A stretch of 43,877 nt of DNA from a bacterium. Lineage in GTDB: Bacteria; Hydrogenedentota; Hydrogenedentia; Hydrogenedentiales; SLHB01. Positions 10,544-20,574 of this stretch are shown here, piece by piece; within the stretch, counting starts at the first letter, position 1, and each line of letters begins with the position of its first letter. The translations under genes and the position numbers were made by a program. Where the stretch lies: contig JAAEQP010000279.1 in the NCBI GenBank assembly GCA_024231375.1, positions 1 to 43,877 on the forward strand, read 5' to 3'. The notes beneath the pieces are model-generated. The model had not been told where the DNA came from and ran no database searches. It saw only the letters and a program-made list of their open reading frames with translations.

Positions 10544-11983
10544 TTACACGAACGGGGACGCCACCCCGTCCTCCATGATCTTGCAGTAATACCGGTCGAT
10601 GAGGTCCTTGTTGATGCGGGTCAACTCCTCTTTGGGTATATTCGCGAGGAGTTTCCATCCAAGATCCAGGGTTTCCTCGACGGTCCGGCGCCGTTGGCCC
10701 TGCCCGACCATCTCCTGCTCGAAAGCTTGGGAAAAACGCAGGTACTTCTGATCAAGGTCGCTGAGCGCGTCCTCACCGACAATCGCTACCAAGCGGCGGA
10801 TGTCGCGGCCGTGAGCATAGCAGGCGTACAACTGGTTGGCAAGTTCGCGATGGTCGCCACGGGTCACGCCCTTGCCGATGCCGTTGTTCATCAGCCGGGA
10901 GAGACTGGGCAGCACATCCACTGGCGGAAACACGCCCTGCCGCTGCAGCGCGCGGCTCATCACGATCTGACCTTCCGTGATGTACCCCGTCAGGTCGGGC
11001 ACGGGATGCGTGATGTCGTCGTCCGGCATGGAAATCATCGGAAGCTGAGTGACGCTACCCGTCTTGCCGCGGATACGTCCCGCCCGTTCGTAAATCGTCG
11101 ACAGGTCCGTATACATGTAGCCGGGATATCCCCGCCGTCCCGGAATCTCCTCACGCGCGCTCGCCACCTGGCGCAAGGCCTCGCAGTAATTCGTCATATC
11201 CGTCAACACGACCAGCGTGTGGTACCCGTGCTCGAATGCCAGATACTCCGCCGCCGTCAACGCGCATCGCGGCGTGAACAACCGTTCGATGGCCGGGTCG
11301 CTGGCCCGATTCACGAAGGCCACCACCTGGGTGCCGCGGCCGCCTTCTTCAAACGACCTCAGGAAGAACGACGCCTCCCGTTCCGTCACGCCCATGGCGC
11401 CAAATACCACGATGAACTCTTCGCCCTCGGCCCGCGTGGTGGCGTTCTCCACCACGTACGCCGCCAACTCGTTCGCCGGCATGCCCGACCCGAAGAAGAT
11501 CGGCAGTTTCTGCCCCCGAACCAGCGTGTTGAATCCGTCGATGCACGACAACCCCGTTTCGATAAAGGCGCTCGGCTTGTCGCGTCCCACCGGGTTGATG
11601 GCCGCGCCGGCAATGTCCCGTTCGTCTTCGGGAAGAATCGCGGGTAGTCCGTCGATGGGCTCGCCCACGCCATTGAAGCGCCGCCCGATCAGGTCCTTCG
11701 ACACCCCTAACCGAGCTACGTCCGAACGGAGCGACACCGACGTATCCTTGGCGTCGATTCCGTGGGTCCCTTGAAGCACCTGAACCACCGCGTGGGTCGA
11801 CGTGGATTCAAGAACCTGACCCCGGCGCATTTCGCCCGACGCCAATTTCACGTCCAGAATGGCGCCCGTCGGAAACCGCCCGCCGTGCCGAAGGAAGACC
11901 AGTGGACCCGACACATAGCCCACGTCCCAGTATTCGCGATGAAGAAGACTGCCCGTCGTTGCCTCTGTCCTGTCCGAACCCAT
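10544..11983 (-). CDS. atpB: V/A-type ATPase subunit B
   Basis: Non-catalytic nucleotide-site subunit of the V1 hexamer, 479 residues. The degenerate P-loop region GSGMPANELAA replaces a true Walker A, as is normal for B subunits. The arginine-finger region is STIYERAGRI and the C-terminal helical domain includes LSRLMNNGIGKGVTR. Start ATG at 11983 lies 1 nt after the subunit A stop. No anomaly seen. Confidence 0.97.
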   Translation of the reverse strand: MGSDRTEATTGSLLHREYWDVGYVSGPLVFLRHGGRFPTGAILDVKLASGEMRRGQVLESTSTHAVVQVLQGTHGIDAKDTSVSLRSDVARLGVSKDLIGRRFNGVGEPIDGLPAILPEDERDIAGAAINPVGRDKPSAFIETGLSCIDGFNTLVRGQKLPIFFGSGMPANELAAYVVENATTRAEGEEFIVVFGAMGVTEREASFFLRSFEEGGRGTQVVAFVNRASDPAIERLFTPRCALTAAEYLAFEHGYHTLVVLTDMTNYCEALRQVASAREEIPGRRGYPGYMYTDLSTIYERAGRIRGKTGSVTQLPMISMPDDDITHPVPDLTGYITEGQIVMSRALQRQGVFPPVDVLPSLSRLMNNGIGKGVTRGDHRELANQLYACYAHGRDIRRLVAIVGEDALSDLDQKYLRFSQAFEQEMVGQGQRRRTVEETLDLGWKLLANIPKEELTRINKDLIDRYYCKIMEDGVASPFV

Positions 11984-11984
11984 G

Positions 11985-13787
11985 CTACCTCGTTCCCTTG
12001 CGGGGCGCGCCGCCCTTGCCCTTGTTCTTCAATGCGCCCAAGGCGCTCCGCATCTCCGCCACGGTCGCCTCGGCATGCGCGGAGAATCCCTCGCTGGCCA
12101 CATCCCGCAACCGCGCCACGTTTTCCCGCACCGGCAGGTCCAGTATCTGTTGCAGCGGCACGTCCGCGCCGATCAACTCCTCCGCTTCGTTCCGGAATGT
12201 CATCAGAGCGGAAAGCAATCCGCCCGTCTTCTCGAGGGACGAATAGGCGTCGTTGTCCGAGAACGCGTTCTGCTGCAAGAAGACCTCGCGAACCATCCGC
12301 GCCACTTCAAGCACCAGCCGCTCCGCATCCTGCAGCGCGTCCGGTCCGACCAACTGCACCACTTCCTGCAGCTCGGCGTCGCGCTGCATCAGCGCCACGA
12401 GATCGTCCCGCCGCTCGCGCCAGCCGTCCGGCGCGTTCTCACCGAACCACTCGTCCAACTGCGTCACGTACAGCGAGTAGCTTCGGTTCCAGTTGACCGC
12501 CGGATAATGACGCCGGTAGGCAAGCGTCGCGTCCAGGGCCCACAACGCACCCGCTACGCGTAGCGACGTCTGGGTCACCGGCTCCGAGAAATCGCCGCCC
12601 GGTGGAGACACGGCCCCCACCAGCGTCAACGAACCGCGCCGCGCGTCGTCTCCTGCACACACCACGCGTCCGCTACGTTCGTAGAACTCCGAGATCCGCG
12701 CTGCCAGATGCGTGGGATACCCTTCCTCGCCCGGCATCTCTTCCAGGCGCGAGGCGATCTCGCGCAACGCCTCGGCCCACCGCGACGTGCTGTCCGCCAT
12801 CACCGCCACGCTGTAACCCTGGTCCCGGTAATACTCGGCAACCGTCACGCCCGTGTATACCGACGCGTCCCGTGCCGCCACCGGCATGTTCGACGTGTTC
12901 ACGATCAACACCGTCCGGTTCATCAGCGACTCACCCGTGCGCGGGTCCGTCAACGCCGGGAACTCGTCCAACACGTCCGCCATCTCATTGCCGCGTTCGC
13001 CGCAGCCAACGTAGACGATGACGTCCGCGTTGCAGTACTTCGACAGCGTCTGCTCAACCACCGTCTTGCCCGTGCCGAAACCGCCCGGCACAATGGCCGA
13101 CCCGCCCAAAGCGATAGGAAACAAGCAATCCAGCACCCGCTGGCCGGTCAGGAACGGTTCCTCCGGCGCGAGCTTCTCCGCGAAGGGCCGGGCCTGCTTC
13201 ACAGGCCACCGGTGCATCATCGTCAGCGCAGTGCCATCCTCCAACTCAACGATGGTGTCCGACACGGTGTACGATCCGGCATCCACAACGCGCGCCACTG
13301 TGCCCTGAACTCCTGGCGGAACCAGGACTCGATGCTCAATCGTCGAGGTTTCCGGTACGGTCCCCAGCGCGTCGCCCGCCGTAACCGCATCCCCCGGACT
13401 GACGCAAGGTGTAAACGGCCATTCCCGGTTCTTGTCAAGAGCCGCGGCCGTGATGCCGCGTCCAATGAAATCGCCCGTGCGCTCGAGCAGCACGTGAAGG
13501 GGCCGCTGGATGCCGTCGAACGTGCCGCCCAGCAGTCCCGGACCCAGTTCCACCGCCAAGGGAGCCCCGGTCCGTCGAACGGGTTCTCCCAACGACATGC
13601 CCTGGGTGTCTTCGAACACTTGGGCAAACACGGTATCGCCCTGGATACGAATCACTTCCCCCATCAAGCCCGCTTCGCCAACAAGCACGATCTCGCCCAT
13701 CGCCGTCCCCGACATGTGGTCCGCGGCGATCATGGGCCCCGCAATCCGTCCAATCGTGCCTGTCTGCGCTGTGTCCGCCGTCGTCAT
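11985..13787 (-). CDS. atpA: V/A-type ATPase catalytic subunit A
   Basis: Catalytic subunit of the V1/A1 head, 600 residues. Walker A is GGFGTGKT at 235-242 with K241, and the catalytic glutamate lies in [11 protein letters not shown]. The non-homologous region characteristic of V-type A subunits (about 115-200) is present. The ATG at 13787 is preferred over the longer frame from 13886 because the alignment starts at [10 protein letters not shown] and a GGTGGAG ribosome site lies just upstream, 5 nt after the subunit F stop. Complete and apparently functional. Confidence 0.97.
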   Translation of the reverse strand: MTTADTAQTGTIGRIAGPMIAADHMSGTAMGEIVLVGEAGLMGEVIRIQGDTVFAQVFEDTQGMSLGEPVRRTGAPLAVELGPGLLGGTFDGIQRPLHVLLERTGDFIGRGITAAALDKNREWPFTPCVSPGDAVTAGDALGTVPETSTIEHRVLVPPGVQGTVARVVDAGSYTVSDTIVELEDGTALTMMHRWPVKQARPFAEKLAPEEPFLTGQRVLDCLFPIALGGSAIVPGGFGTGKTVVEQTLSKYCNADVIVYVGCGERGNEMADVLDEFPALTDPRTGESLMNRTVLIVNTSNMPVAARDASVYTGVTVAEYYRDQGYSVAVMADSTSRWAEALREIASRLEEMPGEEGYPTHLAARISEFYERSGRVVCAGDDARRGSLTLVGAVSPPGGDFSEPVTQTSLRVAGALWALDATLAYRRHYPAVNWNRSYSLYVTQLDEWFGENAPDGWRERRDDLVALMQRDAELQEVVQLVGPDALQDAERLVLEVARMVREVFLQQNAFSDNDAYSSLEKTGGLLSALMTFRNEAEELIGADVPLQQILDLPVRENVARLRDVASEGFSAHAEATVAEMRSALGALKNKGKGGAPRKGTR

Positions 13788-13792
13788 ATGGT

Positions 13793-14113
13793 TCACTCCA
13801 CCCGAATCTCGTATCCAACCGCCGGTCGCACGACCCGCGACACGTAATCCAACACACCCGACGCCTCCGTTTCGAAGGCAGGACACACCACCACCAGCGG
13901 CAACGCTTGCCGCTGCCGCAACGCGGCCCGAAACAACTCCGGCAGCGCCGCGTCCAAGTCTTCCTGCACCATCACAACCCGCGCCGCACTCGACAGCGCC
14001 GCATTGATCGCCTCACGGGTTTCGTCCGGCGTCGACGCTTCCGACACGGCGATCCCGGCCAGGTTGAACTGGACCGCCAAATGCCCGTTGGCGATTCCAA
14101 CTACGGCAGGCAT
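13793..14113 (-). CDS. atpF: V/A-type ATPase subunit F
   Basis: Small central-stalk subunit with a Rossmann-like fold, 106 residues. Motifs are [18 protein letters not shown] at the N-terminus and [12 protein letters not shown] in the middle. The ATG at 14113 has a GGAAAGG ribosome site at proper distance; a GTG three codons upstream (14122) is the alternative. Identification rests on size, fold pattern and its place between C and A. Confidence 0.88.
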   Translation of the reverse strand: MPAVVGIANGHLAVQFNLAGIAVSEASTPDETREAINAALSSAARVVMVQEDLDAALPELFRAALRQRQALPLVVVCPAFETEASGVLDYVSRVVRPAVGYEIRVE

Positions 14114-14134
14114 GTCCGCCACCTTTCCGCGCGG

Positions 14135-15217
14135 TTAGCCATAAAGCAGCTCCTCGCGGACCAATCCCCGCGGAAGACCCCGGGCAAGCCCCCGTGCGAT
14201 GAGGCGCAGGTCCATCGCTTCGTTGTATTTCAGCCAGGCATAGTGCACAAGCACCGCCAGGCCGAACACGTTCGAGCGGGCCTCCCGCTTCAAGTACCGC
14301 AAGATGAACGACTCGAACATCCGTTCCATCGGCCCGAATCGTTTCGTTTGCACAAACTGATACAGCCCCTCCACAAGGTCCCGATAGGGCGTCGGTTCCA
14401 ACAGTTCCATCAAGGTGGCCACGTCGCCGGCCTGCGCCATCAGACGCAGCTTGCGCATCGGGATCGTTCCCCCGGGCAGCAACCGCTCATCCGGTACACG
14501 TTCCGAAGTACCCACCGAACGGAACAGGGTACGCAGGTTGATCCGGTCGACTTCCATCTGGAGCACGCGACGCACCAACGCCGCATCTTCGTCTGTCTCC
14601 CGCACAAGCGTCTCCAAGGTCTCACAGAAATACCCGCGGTCCAGCGCGTCTTCGAGGACCGCCGGGTCGTTTGTCTCGGAATAGCTGGGCAGTGCCGCGG
14701 ACAGCGTCTGGCCCAACCTCAAATTCCATGTCGTCAACCTGCCGATGAGGGCAGGGACAGAGTCCGCCGCCGCGAGCTGCCGCAACGCTACCACGCCCAG
14801 GCCCGGCCCCGGCGACACCATCCGCGCCACCTCGCCCGATTCCATGCTCCGGTGCTTCAGGCGTACCAGGGACTTCACCGCAGTTAGGTCCCAACGGGTG
14901 AAAAACGTTCGCGTCAGCGATCCCCGTGTAACACCCGGTTGATTCGCTTCTTCCTGAATGCCGGCCAGCCGGGATAGCAGCCCGAACGTTGCCGCCAGGT
15001 TCCGGCCCACCGCTTCCTCAACCGCGTCGGCGCCTCGGGCGCGTGTCAACGCTTCGGCCATTTCCACCTCGTACGGCGAGTTCAGCAGAACATCGATGAA
15101 AACGGCGAGGTCGCCCTGGTCGAGCAGATCATTGAGGCGCCCTCGGTCGAACAGACGGCTCTTCATCGCACGTACCCGCGCGTTCAAGCGTGCCGCCTCT
15201 TCGGTTACGGCCAACAC
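14135..15217 (-). CDS. atpC: V/A-type ATPase subunit C
   Basis: Funnel-shaped subunit (AC39/d family) that connects the central stalk to the membrane c-ring, 360 residues. The N-terminal pattern NARVRAMKSRLFD is typical of the family. The central region is all-helical, and EVDRINLRTLFRS is the conserved segment found in each repeat. GTG start at 15217, 3 nt after the subunit E stop. It is slightly longer than the Thermus protein. Confidence 0.9.
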   Translation of the reverse strand: MLAVTEEAARLNARVRAMKSRLFDRGRLNDLLDQGDLAVFIDVLLNSPYEVEMAEALTRARGADAVEEAVGRNLAATFGLLSRLAGIQEEANQPGVTRGSLTRTFFTRWDLTAVKSLVRLKHRSMESGEVARMVSPGPGLGVVALRQLAAADSVPALIGRLTTWNLRLGQTLSAALPSYSETNDPAVLEDALDRGYFCETLETLVRETDEDAALVRRVLQMEVDRINLRTLFRSVGTSERVPDERLLPGGTIPMRKLRLMAQAGDVATLMELLEPTPYRDLVEGLYQFVQTKRFGPMERMFESFILRYLKREARSNVFGLAVLVHYAWLKYNEAMDLRLIARGLARGLPRGLVREELLYG

Positions 15218-15220
15218 CCC

Positions 15221-15811
15221 TCACTCATCCTCCGCAAACAACCGGGCGACACACCGTTTGCGCGCTTCCGGCAGAAGCCGTTCGAACCGGCGCGTCAGTG
15301 TGTTCTCAATCCGCCACGTCCCATCGACGCCCGACACAACAACACCGTCAACCAGGTCCTCGCCTTCCGTCACCGCCGTGTCGCCCGACCCATTCCGGTC
15401 CAACCACGTCCTGCACCGCTCCTGGTGTCCTTGAGGTACCGACACCCTGGCATCGCCTTCAGCGGCGTCCATGGCCTCGGCGAGCAACATCTCCAGCGTT
15501 TCCCCGAACGTGTCGCCACACGCCAAGGCCCGCAATTCCGTGCCGGCACGGCCCAGCACTTCGTCGGCCACCTGCTGACGCAGCGCCAGCGCTCTCACGC
15601 CCGCCCGTGCGTCGGCTTGCCGACGGACCTCCTCCAATTCTGCTCGAAGCTCGCCCTGGATCTCCTCCAGAGCCTCCGCTCTGCGAGCCGACGCGGCCTC
15701 CCGTGCTTCGGACACGATAGCCTCGACCTCCAGCCGCGCCTTATCGCGCACACGGTGGCAGTCCGCCTCCACACGCGCATCCATGGCGTCGAAGATCGTC
15801 GTTTCACTCAT
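15221..15811 (-). CDS. atpE: V/A-type ATPase subunit E
   Basis: Peripheral-stalk subunit, 196 residues. Residues 1 to about 85 form a charged, Ala/Glu/Arg-rich helix expected to coil with subunit H. The C-terminal globular domain carries DLVDGVVVSGVDGTWRIENT, the conserved E-subunit region. Spacing is 30 nt from subunit K and 3 nt to subunit C. Sequence conservation is low, as usual for E; the assignment leans on position as well. Confidence 0.85.
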   Translation of the reverse strand: MSETTIFDAMDARVEADCHRVRDKARLEVEAIVSEAREAASARRAEALEEIQGELRAELEEVRRQADARAGVRALALRQQVADEVLGRAGTELRALACGDTFGETLEMLLAEAMDAAEGDARVSVPQGHQERCRTWLDRNGSGDTAVTEGEDLVDGVVVSGVDGTWRIENTLTRRFERLLPEARKRCVARLFAEDE

Positions 15812-15841
15812 GCATGAGGTCTCCGCATTGCAGGATCCACG

Positions 15842-16207
15842 CTAGATCCTGCTCAAGAGCAGGTAGGCCACGACAAACCCCAACACCACGATGGTCTCGG
15901 GTATCGCATACAGCACCAGGACGCTCGTGAACAGCTCCGGCTTCTCCGCCATGGCGCCAGTGGCCCCGGCCCCCACCGCCGCCTGGACCTTCGCCGTCGC
16001 CAGCCCCGCGATGCCGATAGCCAAGGCTGCGCCGATCGCCAACGCCGCGATGCGAACCGATCCGGCCACGGTATCCGGCTCCTGTGTGTCTTCCGGGGCC
16101 TCTGCCGCGTAAGCGGGTGTCCCCAGCACCAACAGCACCGTCGCAAGGGCTACCGTCCCCACAGCAATGCTGAGGGTTCCCCACCGACTGCATGTCACTC
16201 GTTTCAC
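15842..16207 (-). CDS. atpK: V/A-type ATPase membrane subunit K (c-ring)
   Basis: Ion-translocating ring subunit, 121 residues, GTG start overlapping the subunit I stop. An N-terminal hydrophobic helix ending AYA-AEA looks like a signal peptide, followed by an acidic spacer (36-46) and one helical hairpin (about 52-86 and 92-118). The ion-binding glutamate is E104 in AIPETIVVLGF. The Glu-Thr pair is compatible with Na+ binding but does not prove it. Enterococcal and eukaryotic versions have two hairpins; this is the short form. Confidence 0.92.
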   Translation of the reverse strand: MKRVTCSRWGTLSIAVGTVALATVLLVLGTPAYAAEAPEDTQEPDTVAGSVRIAALAIGAALAIGIAGLATAKVQAAVGAGATGAMAEKPELFTSVLVLYAIPETIVVLGFVVAYLLLSRI

Positions 16208-18129
16208 TGTCCGGCCTCCTTCTTGAACGGTACGTACCGCCTTCCCTCGGGTCTGTAGAATTTCGGGAGCGATTCAACATAATTCAGTCGCAACGAATGG
16301 AGCGTCGGGCTGAACATCCCGATGCACACATTCAGCGCATGCAAGACCAACGCGAGCGGCACACCGATGATCAGACTGCCGCTCTCGCGGGCCAACTGGT
16401 TCGCCACATCGGCCAGCGCCAGCGACGCGATGCCCAATGCCATCAACCTGCTGTATGACAGCACGTTCGTCACCAGGCTCATCACTTCCATCATCTGGAC
16501 CGGCGCCATGGCGCCCGAGGTGTACACCAGCAATCCCGCGCAACCGGCAAGCAGGGTCAACGCCGTTGCCGTGCCGGCCCAAGCGCCCAGAGGGAAGTGA
16601 CCGCTGTACGCCGCCACACCGATTCCGACGCCGAAAAGACCCATCATCAGCCCGAGTTGCTCCAGCGCATGCCGGATGGAGTGATGGCGAAACGCTTCGC
16701 GGATTCCCACGACCAGACTCAGCACAATGTGGACCGCGCCCGCCGCGATGGCCACCACCAGCAGCGTCATCGCGTCGTGGCCGCGGTGGAACCAGACCGG
16801 TTGCAGGCCCGCCAGCCGATGGCCCAGATCGCCTGCGTACTCGCCGTAGAGAACGCCGAACACCATGGACGACACGCCCATATAGCACCCCACCATGCCC
16901 GCCGCGCGCACCGCAGGTTGCCCGCTGAACTTCTTGCGCAACCACAGGGCCACCGCAACGACCGCCGCGCCGTAGGCCACATCACCCAAAATGAATCCAT
17001 AGAACAACACGAAGAACACGCCCACCAGCATCGACGGATCGAACGATCCGTACGTGGGCGGACGAAACAGGGTCAACAGAACCTCGAACGGCTGGAATAC
17101 CGGATGGTTCTTCAGAAGTGTCGGAATCCGCGCCCGCTCCACGCGCTCCACGGGCAACTGTTCCGCCGCCACCTGGCCGGGAAACCGATCCTTGATCTGT
17201 GCCGCAAATCCGTCCGCGTCCGCTGATGGAATCCAGCCGCTCAGCACCGCCACGAGCCGACTTTCGGCGAACTGACGGATGGCGTCCAGTTGGGCCATCC
17301 GATCCGCCACGAGCCGTTCCATCGCGCGCAATGGCGGCCCGATCTTGCTGGATACCTGGTCCAACTCGGCCTGAATCTCGCCAACCCTGGCGCCATGCTC
17401 CTCAATAATGGCAGCTACGCTTGCGATGACTTCCTGAAACGTGCCGCCCTGAATGCTCCGGTCCGGCAGTTCAACGGGCGCGATGTGCTCTTCCCGGAGC
17501 AAGAACTCCACGCTCTGATCCAACTCCTCGGGATAGGTGACAATCCCGACGACGGCATTGCGTCCGGTGCGGCGCGTGAGCAATCGCGCCTCGGGCCCCA
17601 CGTCCTCGCGCACGCGCTCGCCCAACCGCTCGACCACATTCGCCACGTCGCCCTTCAGAGCAAAGGCCCGCGCATTCTTGCCCAGCACCACGTTCGTCTC
17701 ACCGAGCAACGGCGCAACGGCGTCAAGCGTCTTCCTGAGGCTGCCAAGCAACTCCAGGTTGTCCGCAACATTCAGCTTGCGGCGCGTGAGCGACCGGACG
17801 TCGCGGCTCCAGCCGCGCGCGGCCCGGCGCCAATGACCAGGCCCCTTGTCCCTCAATTGATGTACAGCGTCCGCGACTGCGTCCTGGTCCGGCGCCACCG
17901 AGAGCAGCGGCGCGGTTTCCTGGAGCATTCGGGCAAGTTGTTCCGCGGCCTCGCGCTCGGCGCGCTGTTCGTCGGTGAGATGCATGCGGTGGAGATACCC
18001 GGGCGCCCGTTCCACGGCCAATGGCGTCTCCTCAAGGTGCAACAGCCCGGCCTCCTGCACAAAGATCACCACCTCGGGCAACACGTCCCGCATGCAGACG
18101 ATCTCAAGGCGCGCCATCTCGGCGATCAT
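16204..18129 (-). CDS. atpI: V/A-type ATPase subunit I (a-type, membrane)
   Basis: Stator subunit that carries ions past the c-ring, 641 residues. The N-terminal cytoplasmic half (to about 350) is helical, beginning MARLEIVCMRDVLPEVV. The C-terminal half has seven to eight membrane helices. The conserved signature is in MVFGVLYGEYAGD, and the ring-facing region VLSYSRLMALGIASLALADV contains the essential arginine R of SYSRLMALG. Overlaps both neighbours by 4 nt. Confidence 0.95.
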   Translation of the reverse strand: MIAEMARLEIVCMRDVLPEVVIFVQEAGLLHLEETPLAVERAPGYLHRMHLTDEQRAEREAAEQLARMLQETAPLLSVAPDQDAVADAVHQLRDKGPGHWRRAARGWSRDVRSLTRRKLNVADNLELLGSLRKTLDAVAPLLGETNVVLGKNARAFALKGDVANVVERLGERVREDVGPEARLLTRRTGRNAVVGIVTYPEELDQSVEFLLREEHIAPVELPDRSIQGGTFQEVIASVAAIIEEHGARVGEIQAELDQVSSKIGPPLRAMERLVADRMAQLDAIRQFAESRLVAVLSGWIPSADADGFAAQIKDRFPGQVAAEQLPVERVERARIPTLLKNHPVFQPFEVLLTLFRPPTYGSFDPSMLVGVFFVLFYGFILGDVAYGAAVVAVALWLRKKFSGQPAVRAAGMVGCYMGVSSMVFGVLYGEYAGDLGHRLAGLQPVWFHRGHDAMTLLVVAIAAGAVHIVLSLVVGIREAFRHHSIRHALEQLGLMMGLFGVGIGVAAYSGHFPLGAWAGTATALTLLAGCAGLLVYTSGAMAPVQMMEVMSLVTNVLSYSRLMALGIASLALADVANQLARESGSLIIGVPLALVLHALNVCIGMFSPTLHSLRLNYVESLPKFYRPEGRRYVPFKKEAGQ

Positions 18130-18479
18130 GGCCGCCTCCGATCCAACGCGCCAGGCAAGGCAAGTTCCACTACCTCGGCGATCACGGTGTCGGCAGCGCC
18201 GTCCGCCCTGCGCCGCAACGCGTCAAGCTCCGCCTCCATGGCCGCTTCCCGTTCCGCCACCACCCGTTCCCGCTCGCCGCGGGCCTCGCGTCGAAGGCGT
18301 GCGATTTCATCCTGAAGGGCTCGTTCTTCCGTCTCGGCCAGCGAGACTGCATCCATCCGCGCCCGTTCGACCGCTTCTGCCGCACTCGTTTCGGCCTCTT
18401 CAAACCGCTTCAGCAGCGCTTGCTCACGCTGCGCGGCTTCTTCCAGAAGACCTTCGTGCTTTTCCTCGGTATGCTCCAC
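18126..18479 (-). CDS. atpH: V/A-type ATPase subunit H (peripheral stalk)
   Basis: First gene of the V-ATPase operon. About 117 residues of almost pure charged helix (EEAAQREQALLKRFEEAE, then RLRREARGERERVVAEREA), as expected for the coiled-coil partner of subunit E. It ends with a short hydrophobic tail VIAEVVELALPG. The GTG at 18479 is chosen because an AGGGG site precedes it and the resulting length fits the family. The open frame starts with TTG at 18533, but the extra 18 residues look non-coding and lack a ribosome site. Confidence 0.75.
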   Translation of the reverse strand: MEHTEEKHEGLLEEAAQREQALLKRFEEAETSAAEAVERARMDAVSLAETEERALQDEIARLRREARGERERVVAEREAAMEAELDALRRRADGAADTVIAEVVELALPGALDRRRP

Positions 18480-18568
18480 AACCCCTCGTCTCGGTTGGCG
18501 TCCGCCCGGATGTCTCGCCGGTTTTAACCGCAAGTCGGATCGCCCGGCGTTCGAGAACGGCCTCGCTC

Positions 18569-20380
18569 CTAGTCGGCCGCGCGCGCCGCGCCAAGCAGCG
18601 TCTCCGAATAGGGACGAAACTCCTGCACCACAAAGCGTTCATCCGAAAGTAACGGAAGCTTGGTCCCAAATATTCGATTGAACGTGACTCGCATCACGTT
18701 TAGCAGGCTCATCGAGTCGTAAAAATCGCTTGGCCCCGCGCCCTCCAGAGCCTTCAGTTCCGGCGGCATTCGCACCGCGATCAGGTTGGCATAGCGTTCC
18801 GGCCGTGGGCCCGTCGCGGCGGCGGCCACCCGTAGCGAATTCGCGCCCGTCGCCGACACCACCAGCACCACCGTGGGCCGCGAGGCCTCGTTAATGATAG
18901 ATGCCGCGCTCCGAACCATCCTCGTGTTCACGTAGTGGAGCTGCTCGATGTATGCCTGCCGATACTCGCTCTGGGTGCCGCGAAACATGAGGTCGATCGC
19001 AAGCGACCCTTCGCCGAACGGTTCGGCCCGCTCCCCCGTCCGCGTGAACAGAAACGGCGGCTCCGGAATCAGCAGGTTCGCCACAATCAGGCGCGGCGTG
19101 TCATGCGATTCCCCCACAAGGCGAGACATCTCTTCCAGTGCGTACTCGACCCGTTTCCGGCGCAACTCGAATCGCCAGTACGCAGGGTTGCGGTACTTCA
19201 GGTAGTAAACCACCTGCATCACGCGCGAGGCTACCGTGCGGCCCAGCAACACCGCCTCCACCTCGCGAAGCGACCGATCGGGACACAACCGTTCATCCAC
19301 CGGAGGCCGAGGTTCGAACACCTCCAACCCCGCGCTGAAGGACATCAGCGTATAGCCCCGTTCCTTCAGAAACCGGAACGTGCGGTTGTCGTGCAACAGG
19401 GTTCCAAGGCGAGGCTCGATGCCGCCCCCGTCGGCCGCCCCGGAGAGAAGGGCGCCCACGGAATCCATGTTGAGCAGGGAAATCAGCGAGAGTTCCGCTT
19501 CCGCATAGTTCGAGGTGCTCCCACCCGCGATGATGAACCCCTCGCGTTTCATGGCTTGCTCAAAAGTAAGGTTGTTGTAGCCGTACACATCGCTGAGCAC
19601 GTCGGACCGGCCATACCCGTCGAGCGCTATCACCACGATGTCGGGGTCGTCGGGTCCAGGGGCGCGGGCAGCCTGAATGTCCAGCGGAGGAACAACGGGC
19701 GCGAGCCCCCACGGCGCATTGAAGCCCAGCACCGCGAGATACAAGAGCACCAGTACGCCCGCGAAGGCGTTGGCGCTGCGGGTCGCCACCTGCAAGTCCC
19801 CCCGGAACCGCAGTACGACCACCACGCCACCCACAAAGACGAAGAGGTATCCCGTGATCAGCCACGCGGCACGGCGTCCGAAGACGGGCGAAAGGAGAAA
19901 CGTGGCGATCGCCAGCCATGCCAGGGCCGCCACCCCGAGGCCCACCGTCAGCGCGGCCAGGAACGTCGGCCTGCGCCGGTGCCTCCACGCGATCGCTCCC
20001 ACTCCCGCGGTCCCCAACACACCATAGCCCACGTAGAACACCACCGGCGGCCATCCGCTGAGCAACGGCACCACGCGATAGATCAAATCCTCGAGAACGC
20101 CCCACAACACAAAAAACGTGAACACGATAAGCGAAGTGAACAGCCCGGCACGGTACCGGTCGCGCACCACCACGCGCAGCACCAGCCATAGGAGAAAGGC
20201 GAATCCGAGGAATACCCCCGCAGGCCGCTGCAAAGCATCCACAGGGATCTTGCCGGCGTTGTTCGCGAACAGGCCCACCACGGGGCACAGCGCGAACAGC
20301 AGCGGATGCCATACCCGCGTCGGGCGCAACGCGAGCCGCGCTTTCTCCCCAGTGATATCGAGAGGTCTACCGGCTCTCAT
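18569..20380 (-). CDS. membrane-anchored alkaline-phosphatase-superfamily (sulfatase-like) protein, probably inactive
   Basis: 603 residues. About 25-220 form six or so membrane helices and 245-590 a periplasmic domain like the sulfatase/phosphoethanolamine-transferase-type hydrolases. Matching landmarks are IALDGYGRSD (first metal Asp, D254), SNYAEAELSLISLLNMD, FLKERGYTLMSFSAG and FGTKLPLLSDERF. Two metal-binding motifs that I expect from the family are changed: PHPPF reads PEPPF (439-443) and the DHG loop reads SATGAN (509-514). That suggests a binding or structural role. The ATG at 20380 is chosen over an upstream start at 20479 because a GGGGTG site precedes it. It ends 89 nt before the V-ATPase operon, on the same strand. 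Confidence 0.75.
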   Translation of the reverse strand: MRAGRPLDITGEKARLALRPTRVWHPLLFALCPVVGLFANNAGKIPVDALQRPAGVFLGFAFLLWLVLRVVVRDRYRAGLFTSLIVFTFFVLWGVLEDLIYRVVPLLSGWPPVVFYVGYGVLGTAGVGAIAWRHRRRPTFLAALTVGLGVAALAWLAIATFLLSPVFGRRAAWLITGYLFVFVGGVVVVLRFRGDLQVATRSANAFAGVLVLLYLAVLGFNAPWGLAPVVPPLDIQAARAPGPDDPDIVVIALDGYGRSDVLSDVYGYNNLTFEQAMKREGFIIAGGSTSNYAEAELSLISLLNMDSVGALLSGAADGGGIEPRLGTLLHDNRTFRFLKERGYTLMSFSAGLEVFEPRPPVDERLCPDRSLREVEAVLLGRTVASRVMQVVYYLKYRNPAYWRFELRRKRVEYALEEMSRLVGESHDTPRLIVANLLIPEPPFLFTRTGERAEPFGEGSLAIDLMFRGTQSEYRQAYIEQLHYVNTRMVRSAASIINEASRPTVVLVVSATGANSLRVAAAATGPRPERYANLIAVRMPPELKALEGAGPSDFYDSMSLLNVMRVTFNRIFGTKLPLLSDERFVVQEFRPYSETLLGAARAAD

Positions 20381-20419
20381 TCGTGAACGCACCCCATTGC
20401 AATCAGAAGTCCAGGCACT

Positions 20420-20448
20420 ATGGTTACCTCCGCGCCGCCCGATGTCAA
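20420..20448 (-). promoter_or_regulatory. candidate promoter of the sulfatase-like gene
   Basis: On the minus strand, consensus TTGACA (plus coordinates 20443-20448), a 17-nt spacer and AACCAT (20420-20425). The -35 is perfect and the -10 weak. It lies about 40 nt before the start codon at 20380 and diverges from the xylA promoter. Confidence 0.4.
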
Positions 20449-20574
20449 GCGACAGGTTGCGCGCCAACCATGTCGGCATCTCGTCCGGACCTCCACATGT
20501 GCCAACAATCCGGGGGCGCCAACCCTGCCCGGACGCTCTGTTTTCGCCGGCTGGAGCCGTTTCGCCGCGTCCTT

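Noticed and set aside
10031..11647. 538-codon plus-strand frame across the V-ATPase D and B genes
   Set aside because: Opposite to well conserved ATPase subunits; no domain-like sequence.
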